DNA of 61,716 nucleotides from Magnetococcales bacterium (GTDB taxonomy: Bacteria; Pseudomonadota; Magnetococcia; Magnetococcales; DC0425bin3): positions 1 through 61,716 of the forward strand of contig JADGCO010000014.1 of the NCBI GenBank assembly GCA_015228935.1, given 5' to 3'. The position numbers were made by a program, and so were the translations under genes. Of this stretch, positions 8,274 through 16,067 are shown one piece after another. Position 1 is the first letter of the stretch, and each line of letters begins with the position of its first letter. The notes under the pieces are model-generated. The model made no database searches. It had not been told where the DNA came from and saw only the letters and a program-made list of their open reading frames with translations.

Positions 8274-10541
8274 TCATTCGTGCAATGCTGGAGCATCCGG
8301 CAAAGTGAGCGGCGTGGACACAGGCAACGCCTCTCCCGCAACCGTAAAAGCCCGACTCAAAGGAAAGTGCAAGGAAGGCCACTCTCCTTTGACCAGATTG
8401 GTCACTTCCGCTCCTCGAAATACCAAATATCCGTAAGGACCATAATGAGGTATTTTACGGGCCAAGGTCATCCAGGTTTCCGGTGTACCTGTCAATACCC
8501 GTACCAGGGTTAGTTCGGGTTGCCCCGGATGGGTCAAAACCAGCACAAGGCTGTGATCGTGGCGGGAATAACTTTGACCAGCAATACGCACCTTGTCGGC
8601 CTCCAGAATAACGCCGAGTTGGTCCAGGGTTTTTGTCAGGAGTGGATCGAAACGACTGCTCGTGCCAGTCAACCAGACCACCCCCTCACTCGGTAAGGAA
8701 ATCTGTTCACCTTTCTCGGAAACCAAAACCGGTTCCCCCTTCCCGGATTCCAAAACCGGTTCCCTCTTCTCGGCTGTCAAAGGCGGCTCCCTCTTCCCGG
8801 ATTCCAAAATCTGCCCCGAGGTGATGGAAACCGATACTCCCCACTGTTTTCCCACCTCCTGGATGACCGGCAACAGGGACTGGTCTTCGTCCCCTTCATG
8901 CAAAATCAAGCTGTTTCTGGCCGCAAATGCCCGGGAAAGAGTGGGGGGTTGTTCCGCCGCATGCAGGCGTCGCAACAGGTCGAACCGGGGATCCACATCC
9001 AGCCGCAGGGGAGTTTGCGCAAACTCCCAAACAAAATTTTGTTCCAGCTCCGTAAAACGAATTTTTTCCATCCGGATGGCATCGACACCTGCCAGGGTTA
9101 TGGCAACCGGTACGGTCCATTGCAGGGCTGGTGGTGTCTGGGCAAGGGTTAATGTCAATTGCTGGCGTTGGTTGGCCGTCCGGGTCACTTTGGCCTGCAC
9201 CAGAGAAAGAGTCGGTATCCCGGTCCGGGTGAGCCATTGCTGAAAAAAATCTTCAAAATGACGGCCCGTTACAGCGTCGAATGCCTGACGCAGGTCGGTA
9301 TAAGAGGCTTTGCGGAAACGATTGTCCCGGAAAAAACGCTGCAATCCCGCCAAAAAAAGCTTGTCGCCCATCTCCTGCCGCAACATGTGAAAAAACATCA
9401 TCGCCTTGTCATAACCAACGGCCTGGGAAACGTTGTCGTGGCGTCCCAGAAAGCGATTCAGGGGAAAATCGTTGTCATCCTGGACAAAGCTGGTCAATTT
9501 TCCCAGGGCCTGCCGCCGAAAGAGCCAGGCTTTGCCTTTTTCCTCCCGTCCATGATGATCCGCCAGATAGGCCGTCAACCCTTCACTCCAGTTGCCTTCC
9601 TGAAGGTTGACAAAGACCCCATTCCCCCACCAGTTATGAAGAATTTCATGGGGATAGGAAGTTTCAAGAATGAAGGGCAGGCGCAACACCCGGCTGCCCA
9701 GCAGGGTAAAAGAGGGCATCCCGTAGCCGCTCTCCCAAAAATTTTCCACGACGGCAAACTTGGGGTAGGGATAAGGCCCGAGCAGGGCAGCATAGCGACG
9801 CAGATAGTGCCGGGCCAGGGCCAGAAAACGTTCGGCCAGGGCCGGATCCGCTTCCCGCAGAAAGACCATGAGTTCAACGCCATCGGCCTGGCTGGCATAT
9901 TCAATCCAGGGTGCGGCGATGAGGTGGAGTTCATCCGTGGGTTGGGCGACGTGCCAGCGCGTCAGGAATTGGCTCTCCGGGGTGACTCCCGGAACCCTCT
10001 CTCTGGATCCCTGGGAGACAACCTGCCAGCCCGGCGGCACTGACACACTGAGATCATAGGTAACCAGGGACTCTGCAAATTCAGGCACCCAACCAGAACC
10101 ATCCGCCAAAAACACCCCTTTATCGCTGATATGGCCCGGCGTGGTCTCATGCCCACCGCGATAGGATTTTGCCTGTGCAGTCAATGGATGATGGATTGTG
10201 CCCTGATAGTGCAGGGTCAACATCAGGGGTCCTCGGTTGTCGCCGGGAAGATCAATCGTGTAACGACGCAAATGGGAAGGATCGGCCCCCACATTCGCAA
10301 CTGGATGCACGGGTGGTTCGGCGGCAATGATTTCCAGATTGGCATGCAGCCAAAAACCGATTTGTTCCAGCGCCGCAACATCCGGAATCCGCACGGTATC
10401 GCGTCCTTCCAAAAAATGGCGGGCCGGATCCAACGCCACCTCAACCTGATGATGCAACAGGCCCGTGACCGGCTCGGCCCGGGATAAATCAATATTTAAC
10501 ATACTGAAAAAAAACAGAAAAAATATCATCATCCGGACCAT
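8274..10541 (-). CDS. secreted M1 family aminopeptidase-like protein
   Basis: This is a gluzincin-type zinc peptidase of about 755 residues, probably periplasmic. The ATG at 10541 is preceded by AGGA with good spacing and opens a signal peptide (MVRMMIFFLFFFSM...SRAEP). The open frame extends further upstream but there only shadows other sequence. The zinc site HEILH (298-302) is followed by NWSEGLTAYLAD with the third ligand E near 320, as in M1 enzymes. The usual substrate motif GxMEN is replaced by SGYGMPSF. Near residues 575-610 there is an insert of four nine-residue repeats rich in Glu, Lys and Pro, encoded by a 27-base tandem repeat. No neighbour suggests a substrate. Confidence 0.85.
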   Translation of the reverse strand: MVRMMIFFLFFFSMLNIDLSRAEPVTGLLHHQVEVALDPARHFLEGRDTVRIPDVAALEQIGFWLHANLEIIAAEPPVHPVANVGADPSHLRRYTIDLPGDNRGPLMLTLHYQGTIHHPLTAQAKSYRGGHETTPGHISDKGVFLADGSGWVPEFAESLVTYDLSVSVPPGWQVVSQGSRERVPGVTPESQFLTRWHVAQPTDELHLIAAPWIEYASQADGVELMVFLREADPALAERFLALARHYLRRYAALLGPYPYPKFAVVENFWESGYGMPSFTLLGSRVLRLPFILETSYPHEILHNWWGNGVFVNLQEGNWSEGLTAYLADHHGREEKGKAWLFRRQALGKLTSFVQDDNDFPLNRFLGRHDNVSQAVGYDKAMMFFHMLRQEMGDKLFLAGLQRFFRDNRFRKASYTDLRQAFDAVTGRHFEDFFQQWLTRTGIPTLSLVQAKVTRTANQRQQLTLTLAQTPPALQWTVPVAITLAGVDAIRMEKIRFTELEQNFVWEFAQTPLRLDVDPRFDLLRRLHAAEQPPTLSRAFAARNSLILHEGDEDQSLLPVIQEVGKQWGVSVSITSGQILESGKREPPLTAEKREPVLESGKGEPVLVSEKGEQISLPSEGVVWLTGTSSRFDPLLTKTLDQLGVILEADKVRIAGQSYSRHDHSLVLVLTHPGQPELTLVRVLTGTPETWMTLARKIPHYGPYGYLVFRGAEVTNLVKGEWPSLHFPLSRAFTVAGEALPVSTPLTLPDAPALHE
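8710..8817 (-). repeat. four tandem 27-bp repeats inside the M1 peptidase gene
   Basis: Four head-to-tail 27-base units begin at 8710, 8737, 8764 and 8791. They keep the reading frame and encode a nine-residue motif of the form (L/V)(E/V)SGK(R/G)EP. The third unit has diverged most. Such in-frame minisatellites expand or contract by slippage, so the copy number may vary between strains. The repeat lies in a charged linker, away from the zinc site. Confidence 0.85.
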
Positions 10542-10664
10542 GGGAATGTCCTGCTCTCTGGAGTTGGAAATCACGACCAAACGAAAGCATATCATGGATA
10601 CGGAAAAATCATGATAGAATGGCGTGAGAATCCGGCATACAAAAAAAATCCTGGGAGATCCGAC

Positions 10665-10910
10665 ATGCAACTGATCGATGTGCGCGAAGCCAACGGCCAA
10701 CTCACCGAGTTGGTCAAGAAAGCTGTCAAAGGTGAAGAGGTGATTCTGACCGAGGATGGCCAACCGTGCGTCAAACTGGTCGTCATGGAACCGGTCCTGG
10801 ATCCCGCCCTGGCAAGGCAACCCAGAAAACCCGGCAGCGCAATAGGAAAAATTCTCTATATAGCCCCTGATTTTGATGCACCATTGGAGGATTTCAAGGA
10901 TTATATGTAA
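10665..10910 (+). CDS. type II antitoxin, Phd/YefM-like
   Basis: This is a small DNA-binding antitoxin of 81 residues. It has the typical N-terminal pattern MQLIDVREANGQLTELVKKAV, then GEEVILTEDGQPCVKLV. The C-terminal third (about 50-81) would bind and block the toxin. The ATG at 10665 has GGGAG upstream; the longer frame from 10611 would add an atypical tail. The stop overlaps the start of the PIN toxin gene by one base (TAATG). Such pairs usually repress their own promoter. It is divergent from the M1 peptidase gene. Confidence 0.9.
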   Translation: MQLIDVREANGQLTELVKKAVKGEEVILTEDGQPCVKLVVMEPVLDPALARQPRKPGSAIGKILYIAPDFDAPLEDFKDYM

Positions 10911-11302
10911 TGCAGATTCTGCTGGATACCCATGTGTTTTTGTGGTGGATCAACAGTCCCAACCACTTGTCAGGCCATGCCAGGGATTTGCTGTCCAATC
11001 CGCAAAACAGCTTTATCCTCAGTCTGGTCAGTGTCTGGGAATTGGCAATCAAGATCAGGCTTGGAAAACTCCATTTTTCTGAACCTCTCGACCAGTTTGT
11101 ATCCTGTGAAGTGACAGGCAATCAATTCCATCATCTGGACATCAAACTCCAGCATGTCACCAGGGTTGCCACTTTGCCGTTGCATCACCGGGATCCATTT
11201 GACCGGTTGCTCATTGCCCAATCCCTGGTGGAAGAGATGCCGATTTTATCCGCTGATGGCACTTTTGATTCCTATGGTGTCACACGGCTTTGGTCATCAT
11301 AA
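10910..11302 (+). CDS. PIN domain toxin (VapC-like)
   Basis: This is a likely RNA-cleaving toxin of 130 residues, the partner of the Phd-like antitoxin just upstream. PIN acidic residues are visible at D6 (LLDTHVFLWW), E43 (VSVWELAIK) and D94/D98 (HRDPFDRLLIAQ), plus a late D in ILSADGTFD. The short W-rich start is typical of PIN toxins paired with Phd antitoxins. The genes share one base, as usual for coupled toxin-antitoxin pairs. Confidence 0.9.
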   Translation: MQILLDTHVFLWWINSPNHLSGHARDLLSNPQNSFILSLVSVWELAIKIRLGKLHFSEPLDQFVSCEVTGNQFHHLDIKLQHVTRVATLPLHHRDPFDRLLIAQSLVEEMPILSADGTFDSYGVTRLWSS

Positions 11303-11376
11303 TCGATACGCAGGCAGGGGCGGAGCAGCCCGATCCATCCGGCTGGATGCCGATCAAGATAGGAGAATTGACGACG

Positions 11377-12894
11377 ATGATGCAGCGCAAAGGTGGTTAC
11401 AAAATGGGCTGGCTTGGACTCTGGATCGTGCTGGGCGGCATGCTGGCAAACCCGTTACCGCTGACGGCTGAAGAAGCCGCCATACCGGATCAGCTCGCAT
11501 CCGGGACCACCCTGGCTGATTTTCAAAAGCGGGAACGCACGGTTGCGGCCCTGCTGGAATCCTATCACCGTTTGCTGGGTGTCCGGGGTCAGAAAGCGGA
11601 TGTTTCCGAGCAGGAGATCCGGTCTCTTCTGGAAAAAGCCAAAGCCCAGGTGGCCCATGACAAACTGGCCGAGGGACATGCCACCCTGGAGGAGACCTAT
11701 ATAAAAATTCGCACGGCCATCAAAAGCCTGCAAACCGCAAAAAGCCCCCTGGCTGCGGACAACAAGGATGCCGGTGCCTCGGAAAAAATTGTGGCTGAGC
11801 GTGAGTATACCCGCCTGCGCAGCAGTTTTCAGGCCTTGCAGGAGGCCCGGCAACGGATCAGTCGGGAAAAAGGGGTTGATCCACGCGCCTGGGCAGACAA
11901 CAAACAGGTGCAAACCTGGGATCAGGAAGCCCTTTCCCTGGCCAAAAAGGAGCGTTTTGTCGAGGCCAGGAACGTGCTGAATCAGGCTTATGTCCTGACC
12001 CGGAGTGCGGTCCATGCCTTGCGGTCGGGAACGGGCGAAAAACACGCGCCCTTGCCCCTGCCGGCTGAGGATACCGAAAAAAACCGGCAGGATTATGCCA
12101 AACGGGTACGCAGCATGGAGGCTCTTCTGGCCACTTATACGGAAATTGCCCGCGCCAAGGGCCAGAACGAGGATGCCGAAACCCTGGCCAAGCGGGTGCG
12201 AACCGTGCTGGAACAGGCTGCCACTTCCGCTTCAGAGGGTCACATCAACCAAGCCATGCTGACCCTCGACAGTGCCTACCTGGAAATCAAGCAGTCCTTG
12301 ATCCATCTACGCAAGGGAGACTCTCCGACCGTCGAAAAGGCCATCTGGGGAGATGAAAATTCCCCCAAGGCCCAGGCAGACTTCCAAAAAAAGATGGCGT
12401 CCTTGCGTGCCCTGACCGCCGCGCATCAACGCATCAGTCAGGAAAAAAACCTGCAGGCCGCCGAACAGGCCATCCAGGATCAGGTGCAAAAGGAGATGGC
12501 TGCGGCAACCAGGCTTGCCGAACAGGGAGAAACGGCTCGGGGCCGCATGCTGCTTGACCAGGCTTATGTCCAGATGCGGGATGCCGTGGAACATCTTCGG
12601 CAGGGCGAGACCCTGGTGCGTTCCCTGCATTTTGCCAGCAAGGAAGAGGAATATCACTATGAGGTGGACCGCAACGACTCCTACCTGATGTTGACGCGCC
12701 TGCTCATGGCCAACAAGCCCCCGGCAGTGGCCAAAAGCGTCGAGTCCCTGCTTCCGGAGTCCGCCCGCTTGCGGCAGCAGGCCGAAGCCGAGGCGGCGGC
12801 TGGCCAGTTTGCGCAGAGCGTTACCTCCATGGAACAGGCCACCGAGGTTCTCATTCGTGCCTTGCGGCTGGCCGGGGTGCCGATTCCGGGATAG
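11377..12894 (+). CDS. secreted helical protein with four to five tandem ~90-residue repeats
   Basis: I do not recognise this family. The protein, about 505 residues, begins with a probable signal peptide (MGWLGLWIVLGGMLANPLPLTAEEA), followed by at least four repeats of about 90-110 residues and a partial fifth. Each repeat is predicted helical and follows one plan: F/Y-x-K/R...L-x-A-x-x-R-I...K-G, a stretch with AxxxAxxG, then an ending close to L-D-Q-A-Y-x-x-x-R-x-A-V-x-x-L-R. It probably acts in the periplasm as a coiled or solenoid scaffold, which is inference. The start is uncertain: ATGs at 11377 and 11380 follow GGAG at a rather long distance, and the frame stays open to 11290. Confidence 0.72.
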   Translation: MMQRKGGYKMGWLGLWIVLGGMLANPLPLTAEEAAIPDQLASGTTLADFQKRERTVAALLESYHRLLGVRGQKADVSEQEIRSLLEKAKAQVAHDKLAEGHATLEETYIKIRTAIKSLQTAKSPLAADNKDAGASEKIVAEREYTRLRSSFQALQEARQRISREKGVDPRAWADNKQVQTWDQEALSLAKKERFVEARNVLNQAYVLTRSAVHALRSGTGEKHAPLPLPAEDTEKNRQDYAKRVRSMEALLATYTEIARAKGQNEDAETLAKRVRTVLEQAATSASEGHINQAMLTLDSAYLEIKQSLIHLRKGDSPTVEKAIWGDENSPKAQADFQKKMASLRALTAAHQRISQEKNLQAAEQAIQDQVQKEMAAATRLAEQGETARGRMLLDQAYVQMRDAVEHLRQGETLVRSLHFASKEEEYHYEVDRNDSYLMLTRLLMANKPPAVAKSVESLLPESARLRQQAEAEAAAGQFAQSVTSMEQATEVLIRALRLAGVPIPG

Positions 12895-12916
12895 CAGGCT
12901 GGGGTGATCATTAATT

Positions 12917-12970
12917 GCTTGCCACGGCAGGTCGAGCGCGGCGTAGAAATTCTTGTTTCGGTTTACCTGG
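12917..12970. repeat. short degenerate repeat / gene remnant, copy 1
   Basis: About 50 bases here match 14270-14322 (shared blocks GTCGAGCG, AGAAAT and GTTTACC). Read on the minus strand, this copy encodes a stretch like VNRNKNFYAALDLPWQ; the other copy has a stop in the same stretch. It looks like two leftovers of one repeated gene flanking the addiction-module block. I cannot name the source gene. Confidence 0.35.
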
Positions 12971-12975
12971 GCGCA

Positions 12976-13326
12976 TCAAGCGGCACAGAGCGGAACGATA
13001 TTCTCCAGACCCGGAAGCGCATTTTTTGCAACGGCAAGATCGTAGCGGTTTTGGAGAGCGAGCCAGAATTCAGGGGTGGTACCCAAAACCCTGGCCAGTC
13101 GTAAGGCCGAATCGGCAGTGATGGCACGTTTGCCGCGAATAATCTGGCTGATGCGCAAGGCTGGCACGCCCATGGTCTTGGCAAGACGGTACTGCGTGAT
13201 GGCCAACGGTCTCATGAAATCTTCCAATAAAATTTCACCGGGATGCGTGAGTGGGACTGTTGCCGCCAGCGTATCGACCACATCGGAAAAATCAATACGG
13301 TCCAAATCCTCGCGCCGAATCGTCAT
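12976..13326 (-). CDS. HigA-family addiction module antidote (XRE/HTH)
   Basis: This is a DNA-binding antitoxin of 116 residues. It opens with MTIRREDLDRIDFSDV and has the HigA signature HPGEILLEDFMRPLAITQYRLAKTMGV, then the HTH core RISQIIRGKRAITADSALRLARVLGTTPEFWLALQNRYDL. I prefer the ATG at 13326 because AGGA and GGGAGG lie just upstream; the frame stays open to 13380. A HigB toxin normally precedes HigA in the operon, but none is visible in 13327-13446. It is therefore an orphan or acts with a remote toxin. Confidence 0.88.
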   Translation of the reverse strand: MTIRREDLDRIDFSDVVDTLAATVPLTHPGEILLEDFMRPLAITQYRLAKTMGVPALRISQIIRGKRAITADSALRLARVLGTTPEFWLALQNRYDLAVAKNALPGLENIVPLCAA

Positions 13327-13446
13327 GATTCCTGCCTCCCACAATTTACCGCGTGCCCGCTCGAGTACATCGAATGGCACCGTGCGTACCCGGAGTCCCT
13401 GAAACCTTCTTCGAAAAAGATAGATTCAGTAGAACACTGTCGCCTT

Positions 13447-13764
13447 TCACCTCGGCACGAGCTTGATCTCCAAGCGGCAGCCAACGGCGTCTGCATATCG
13501 GCGCAGAGTGGCAATAGACGGAGAATGTTTGGCCTTGCCACCTCCCGCTTCCAATCGTGATACGGATGGAATCTTGCTCCCCATCTTTTCCGCCACTTGG
13601 GCCTGTGTCATTCCGGCATTCTTTCGCGCCGCAAACAATTCGTCAAACAATCGGAACTCGTCATCCAAGGCGTCGTGTGCCGTCTTGAACTCTGGGTCAA
13701 TCATCCATTCAGCCATCGTTGCGTCCACATCGAACGCGACCGGTTCGTATTGCTCATTGCCCAT
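13447..13764 (-). CDS. XRE-family antitoxin, partner of the RelE/HigB-like toxin
   Basis: This helix-turn-helix protein of 105 residues has an N-terminal acidic region (about 1-45), an HTH domain (MTQAQVAEKMGSKIPSVSRLEAG) and a C-terminal strand (GCRLEIKLVP). The layout fits antitoxins that follow Gp49/HigB-like toxins. Its start overlaps the 3' end of the toxin gene by 11 bases, giving the toxin-first order of the higBA type. It probably represses the pair's promoter upstream of 14083. Confidence 0.88.
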   Translation of the reverse strand: MGNEQYEPVAFDVDATMAEWMIDPEFKTAHDALDDEFRLFDELFAARKNAGMTQAQVAEKMGSKIPSVSRLEAGGGKAKHSPSIATLRRYADAVGCRLEIKLVPR

Positions 13765-14083
13765 GTTTCACCTCTTTCATCCTCCGAACGGCAGTTGCCA
13801 GTTCAGTTGGTGGTGTCTTGTCCGTTTTTTTGATAAACCCGTGCAGAATGATAATCTTTCGTCTAACGAGAAAACAGAAGAAGGCTCTTCCGATACCCTC
13901 TCGTCCCTTGGCGCGGATCTCAAATAACCCATTACCAATCGCACGAGTGAATGGCATCCCCAGATTTGGCCCGTTAGATTGCATCCTTTGCGCAATGCGG
14001 ATAAACACAGCACGGACACCTCGGGGCCATGCGTAGATTTCCTGCCTCACTTCACCACTGAAAAACTCAAGATCCCATTTCAT
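13754..14083 (-). CDS. RelE/ParE-superfamily toxin (phage Gp49/HigB-like)
   Basis: This is a small basic mRNA-interferase-type toxin of 109 residues. It has the Gp49-like features WDLEFFSGEVRQEIYAWP, LGMPFTRAIGNGLFEIRAKGREGIGRAFFCFL and ILHGFIKKTDKTPPTEL, including the RxxY/F-like strand and a K-K-x-x-K-T-P motif. I chose the ATG at 14083 over the TTG at 14101 because the protein then begins at MKWDLEFF. The antitoxin gene overlaps its end. It lies at the edge of an AT-rich island. Confidence 0.88.
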   Translation of the reverse strand: MKWDLEFFSGEVRQEIYAWPRGVRAVFIRIAQRMQSNGPNLGMPFTRAIGNGLFEIRAKGREGIGRAFFCFLVRRKIIILHGFIKKTDKTPPTELATAVRRMKEVKHGQ

Positions 14084-14269
14084 AGGGAAACGATTTACCA
14101 AATATGTTAACGCACGTCAACAAATTTTCCTTGACATCCGCCCCTCGGCCACCCCGCGTTCGAGCCTGAACCAGAATGTGAGAAAAATATTGAAAATGTT
14201 ATTTAATTTAACGATTTCCCCAATTTTCCTGACCATGCTGGCCGAAAGGATGATCTGGGCCCATTTTTT

Positions 14270-14322
14270 CTTGCTGCGGCAAAGTCGAGCGATGCGCAGA
14301 AATCTTTATATCAGTTTACCAA
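14270..14322. repeat. short degenerate repeat / gene remnant, copy 2
   Basis: This matches 12917-12970 (blocks GTCGAGCG, AGAAAT and GTTTACC). On the minus strand it reads like NxYKDFCASLDFAAARKNG but contains a stop. It lies between the RelE-like toxin gene and the AT-rich island. The surrounding stretch 14084-14326 has no intact gene. Confidence 0.35.
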
Positions 14323-14326
14323 CTGG

Positions 14327-14974
14327 TTACACATCTATATCTCCAATATCTTTCTTGATTTCTTCAAAAAAGCAGCATCGCGAACAATGGTTGGTGAATT
14401 TATCATCAAATTCAATATTTAGATCATCTTTCGACAAAGTTCCATCAATAAACGCACAAAATCTCCCACCATTTTTTCCACCAAAAACTCCGTCATGTTC
14501 GCATGATATCCCAGCAGGACATCTATCTTCTTTTCCGCATGCGTTATACTCCCAGCAATTTTTTTTATTATTTACATTGATACAGCCTGATTTCCGCATA
14601 ACATGATTTATTTTTTTAGAAATAACTAATTTTTCTAATGTGCTTTTGTTGCTCAATTTTATTTCTTGGGTGATCTCATTAAAAATACTAACAAAATTTT
14701 CTAGTTTAATATGTGATCCAGAAGCAATATTTTTAAAAACCTTACCTCGCGAATATATAACAACACTATTAAAATTTATTTTAACAAAACATTTTGTACC
14801 AACTGGAAACATATTGTCAATCTCAAACAAACAAGTGCTTGATGTAATTTCTCTAAGATATCCAACTGTTTTGTAAGCTCCCTCATAAATAATGTCGGCC
14901 TCATATATTTTATCGCAAATAAATGATCCATCTATTCCGAGATATACATCGTCATCATTATAAGCTATTCCCAT
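14327..14974 (-). CDS. PilZ-like protein with Cys-rich (two-CW type) C-terminus
   Basis: This 215-residue protein comes from an AT-rich tract. Residues about 25-120 look like a degenerate PilZ-type beta barrel (YKTVGYLREITSSTCLFEI, FPVGTKCFVKINF), but the RxxxR c-di-GMP motif is not visible. The C-terminal half has the repeated cysteine pattern NCWEYNACGKEDRCPAG, followed by CEHDG, CAFIDG and CSRCCFFEE. This resembles the two-CW domain of bacterial signalling proteins and probably binds metal. AAGGAAG precedes the ATG. It shares strand, composition and signalling flavour with the STAS-like gene 103 bases upstream, so they may act together. Confidence 0.65.
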   Translation of the reverse strand: MGIAYNDDDVYLGIDGSFICDKIYEADIIYEGAYKTVGYLREITSSTCLFEIDNMFPVGTKCFVKINFNSVVIYSRGKVFKNIASGSHIKLENFVSIFNEITQEIKLSNKSTLEKLVISKKINHVMRKSGCINVNNKKNCWEYNACGKEDRCPAGISCEHDGVFGGKNGGRFCAFIDGTLSKDDLNIEFDDKFTNHCSRCCFFEEIKKDIGDIDV

Positions 14975-15077
14975 TTATTCTCTTCCTTGGTATATTTCTA
15001 AAATCTACGCTAAACATGAGCAGGCATCTACTGTAAACATATATATAAACACAAGCACCATGATTATCTTTAAATAA

Positions 15078-15641
15078 TCACGGAGGAAAAAATTCTAAAT
15101 TATACTCACAAATACCAATTTGAGAAACTAATAAATCTTCATGATACCCATGATTTAGAATAACTTTTTTTTCTTTATTTTGATCTTTGACAATCAAGTC
15201 GAATGTTGACTTATCTCCAATAACGCTTAAATTTTTATTATTACAGACTAGATTGTTTGCTTTTCTATAGGCAAAAGGATCTATTCTAACTGTTTCTCCA
15301 TTACAAATCCTGCAAACTCTTTCCGGTATATCACAAAAACAGCTAGTAATATTTAGTTTGTGCAAAAGACCTAAATTGACCAAAGTTCTATAGGTCCCAT
15401 TTCTCGCATTTCTCATTGATATTTTGTATTTTCTTTCCTTAGAATTATTCATATAATATAGAAGTATACCAATTAATTTGCTATCAATTGATTGTAATTT
15501 AGATAAATCTATTATATATTTATATCCATCTTTGTTTGTTTTTTCAATTAAATTTAAAACTTCATTGCATTCTATAAAATTAGATTTTTCTGATAGCGTA
15601 ATAACGTGCAATTTTTTATCTTTACATTCATAGTTAATCAT
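15078..15641 (-). CDS. STAS-like protein with Cys cluster
   Basis: This 187-residue protein comes from an AT-rich tract. Residues 1-110 look like a STAS/anti-sigma-antagonist-like domain (YKYIIDLSKLQSIDSKLIGILLYYM, then VNLGLLHKLNI). The usual phosphorylated serine position is covered by QSIDSKL. A cysteine cluster follows (CFCDIPERVCRIC, about 115-127). The last 60 residues (CNNKNLSVIGDKSTFDLIV...) form a second small domain I do not recognise. With the PilZ-like neighbour it suggests a two-gene regulatory unit; the partner and output are unknown. Confidence 0.6.
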   Translation of the reverse strand: MINYECKDKKLHVITLSEKSNFIECNEVLNLIEKTNKDGYKYIIDLSKLQSIDSKLIGILLYYMNNSKERKYKISMRNARNGTYRTLVNLGLLHKLNITSCFCDIPERVCRICNGETVRIDPFAYRKANNLVCNNKNLSVIGDKSTFDLIVKDQNKEKKVILNHGYHEDLLVSQIGICEYNLEFFPP

Positions 15642-16067
15642 ATCACATATCCATTAACTTTAAAGTGGTACGGTTTCTGAACAGATCTACAGCCATGTTA
15701 AAAAACATTAATCATCACAGATATACATTTATATACATCAACCTGCAACGAATCACAATAACAATTATTTATTACTCAATTTAAATCTTTCACTTGTTGC
15801 CGAGAGAGAGAGAGAGAGAGAGAGAGAGTTAACGCATTGTAAATAAATATATTTAATAAAATTCACTCCATGCAGATGAAACATTTTCCACACCAAATTA
15901 AATTTATTTATTACAAATTATTGCAAGAAAAAACTGAAAAATGGCCCGTAAACCAGGCAATATGAATCATATTTAATGATATTCTAGCAATTTATATATT
16001 ATAATATAAAAAAATATTTTGATTTGCATGATTTTCAAAAAATTAAAATTGTATAATCATCATAAAC
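15642..16067. other. AT-rich gene-free stretch with a (GA)n microsatellite
   Basis: There is no supported gene in this 426-base AT-rich stretch. It contains an uninterrupted (GA) dinucleotide run of about 14 units at 15802-15828, followed by GTTAACGC. The run could vary in length by slippage. It is about 160 bases upstream of the STAS-like gene and could affect that gene's promoter spacing, but I see no convincing promoter hexamers. Confidence 0.6.

Noticed and set aside
15802-15828. (GA)n run as a functional regulatory element
   Set aside because: It is a plain microsatellite with no promoter hexamers at suitable distance, so it is kept only as a repeat.
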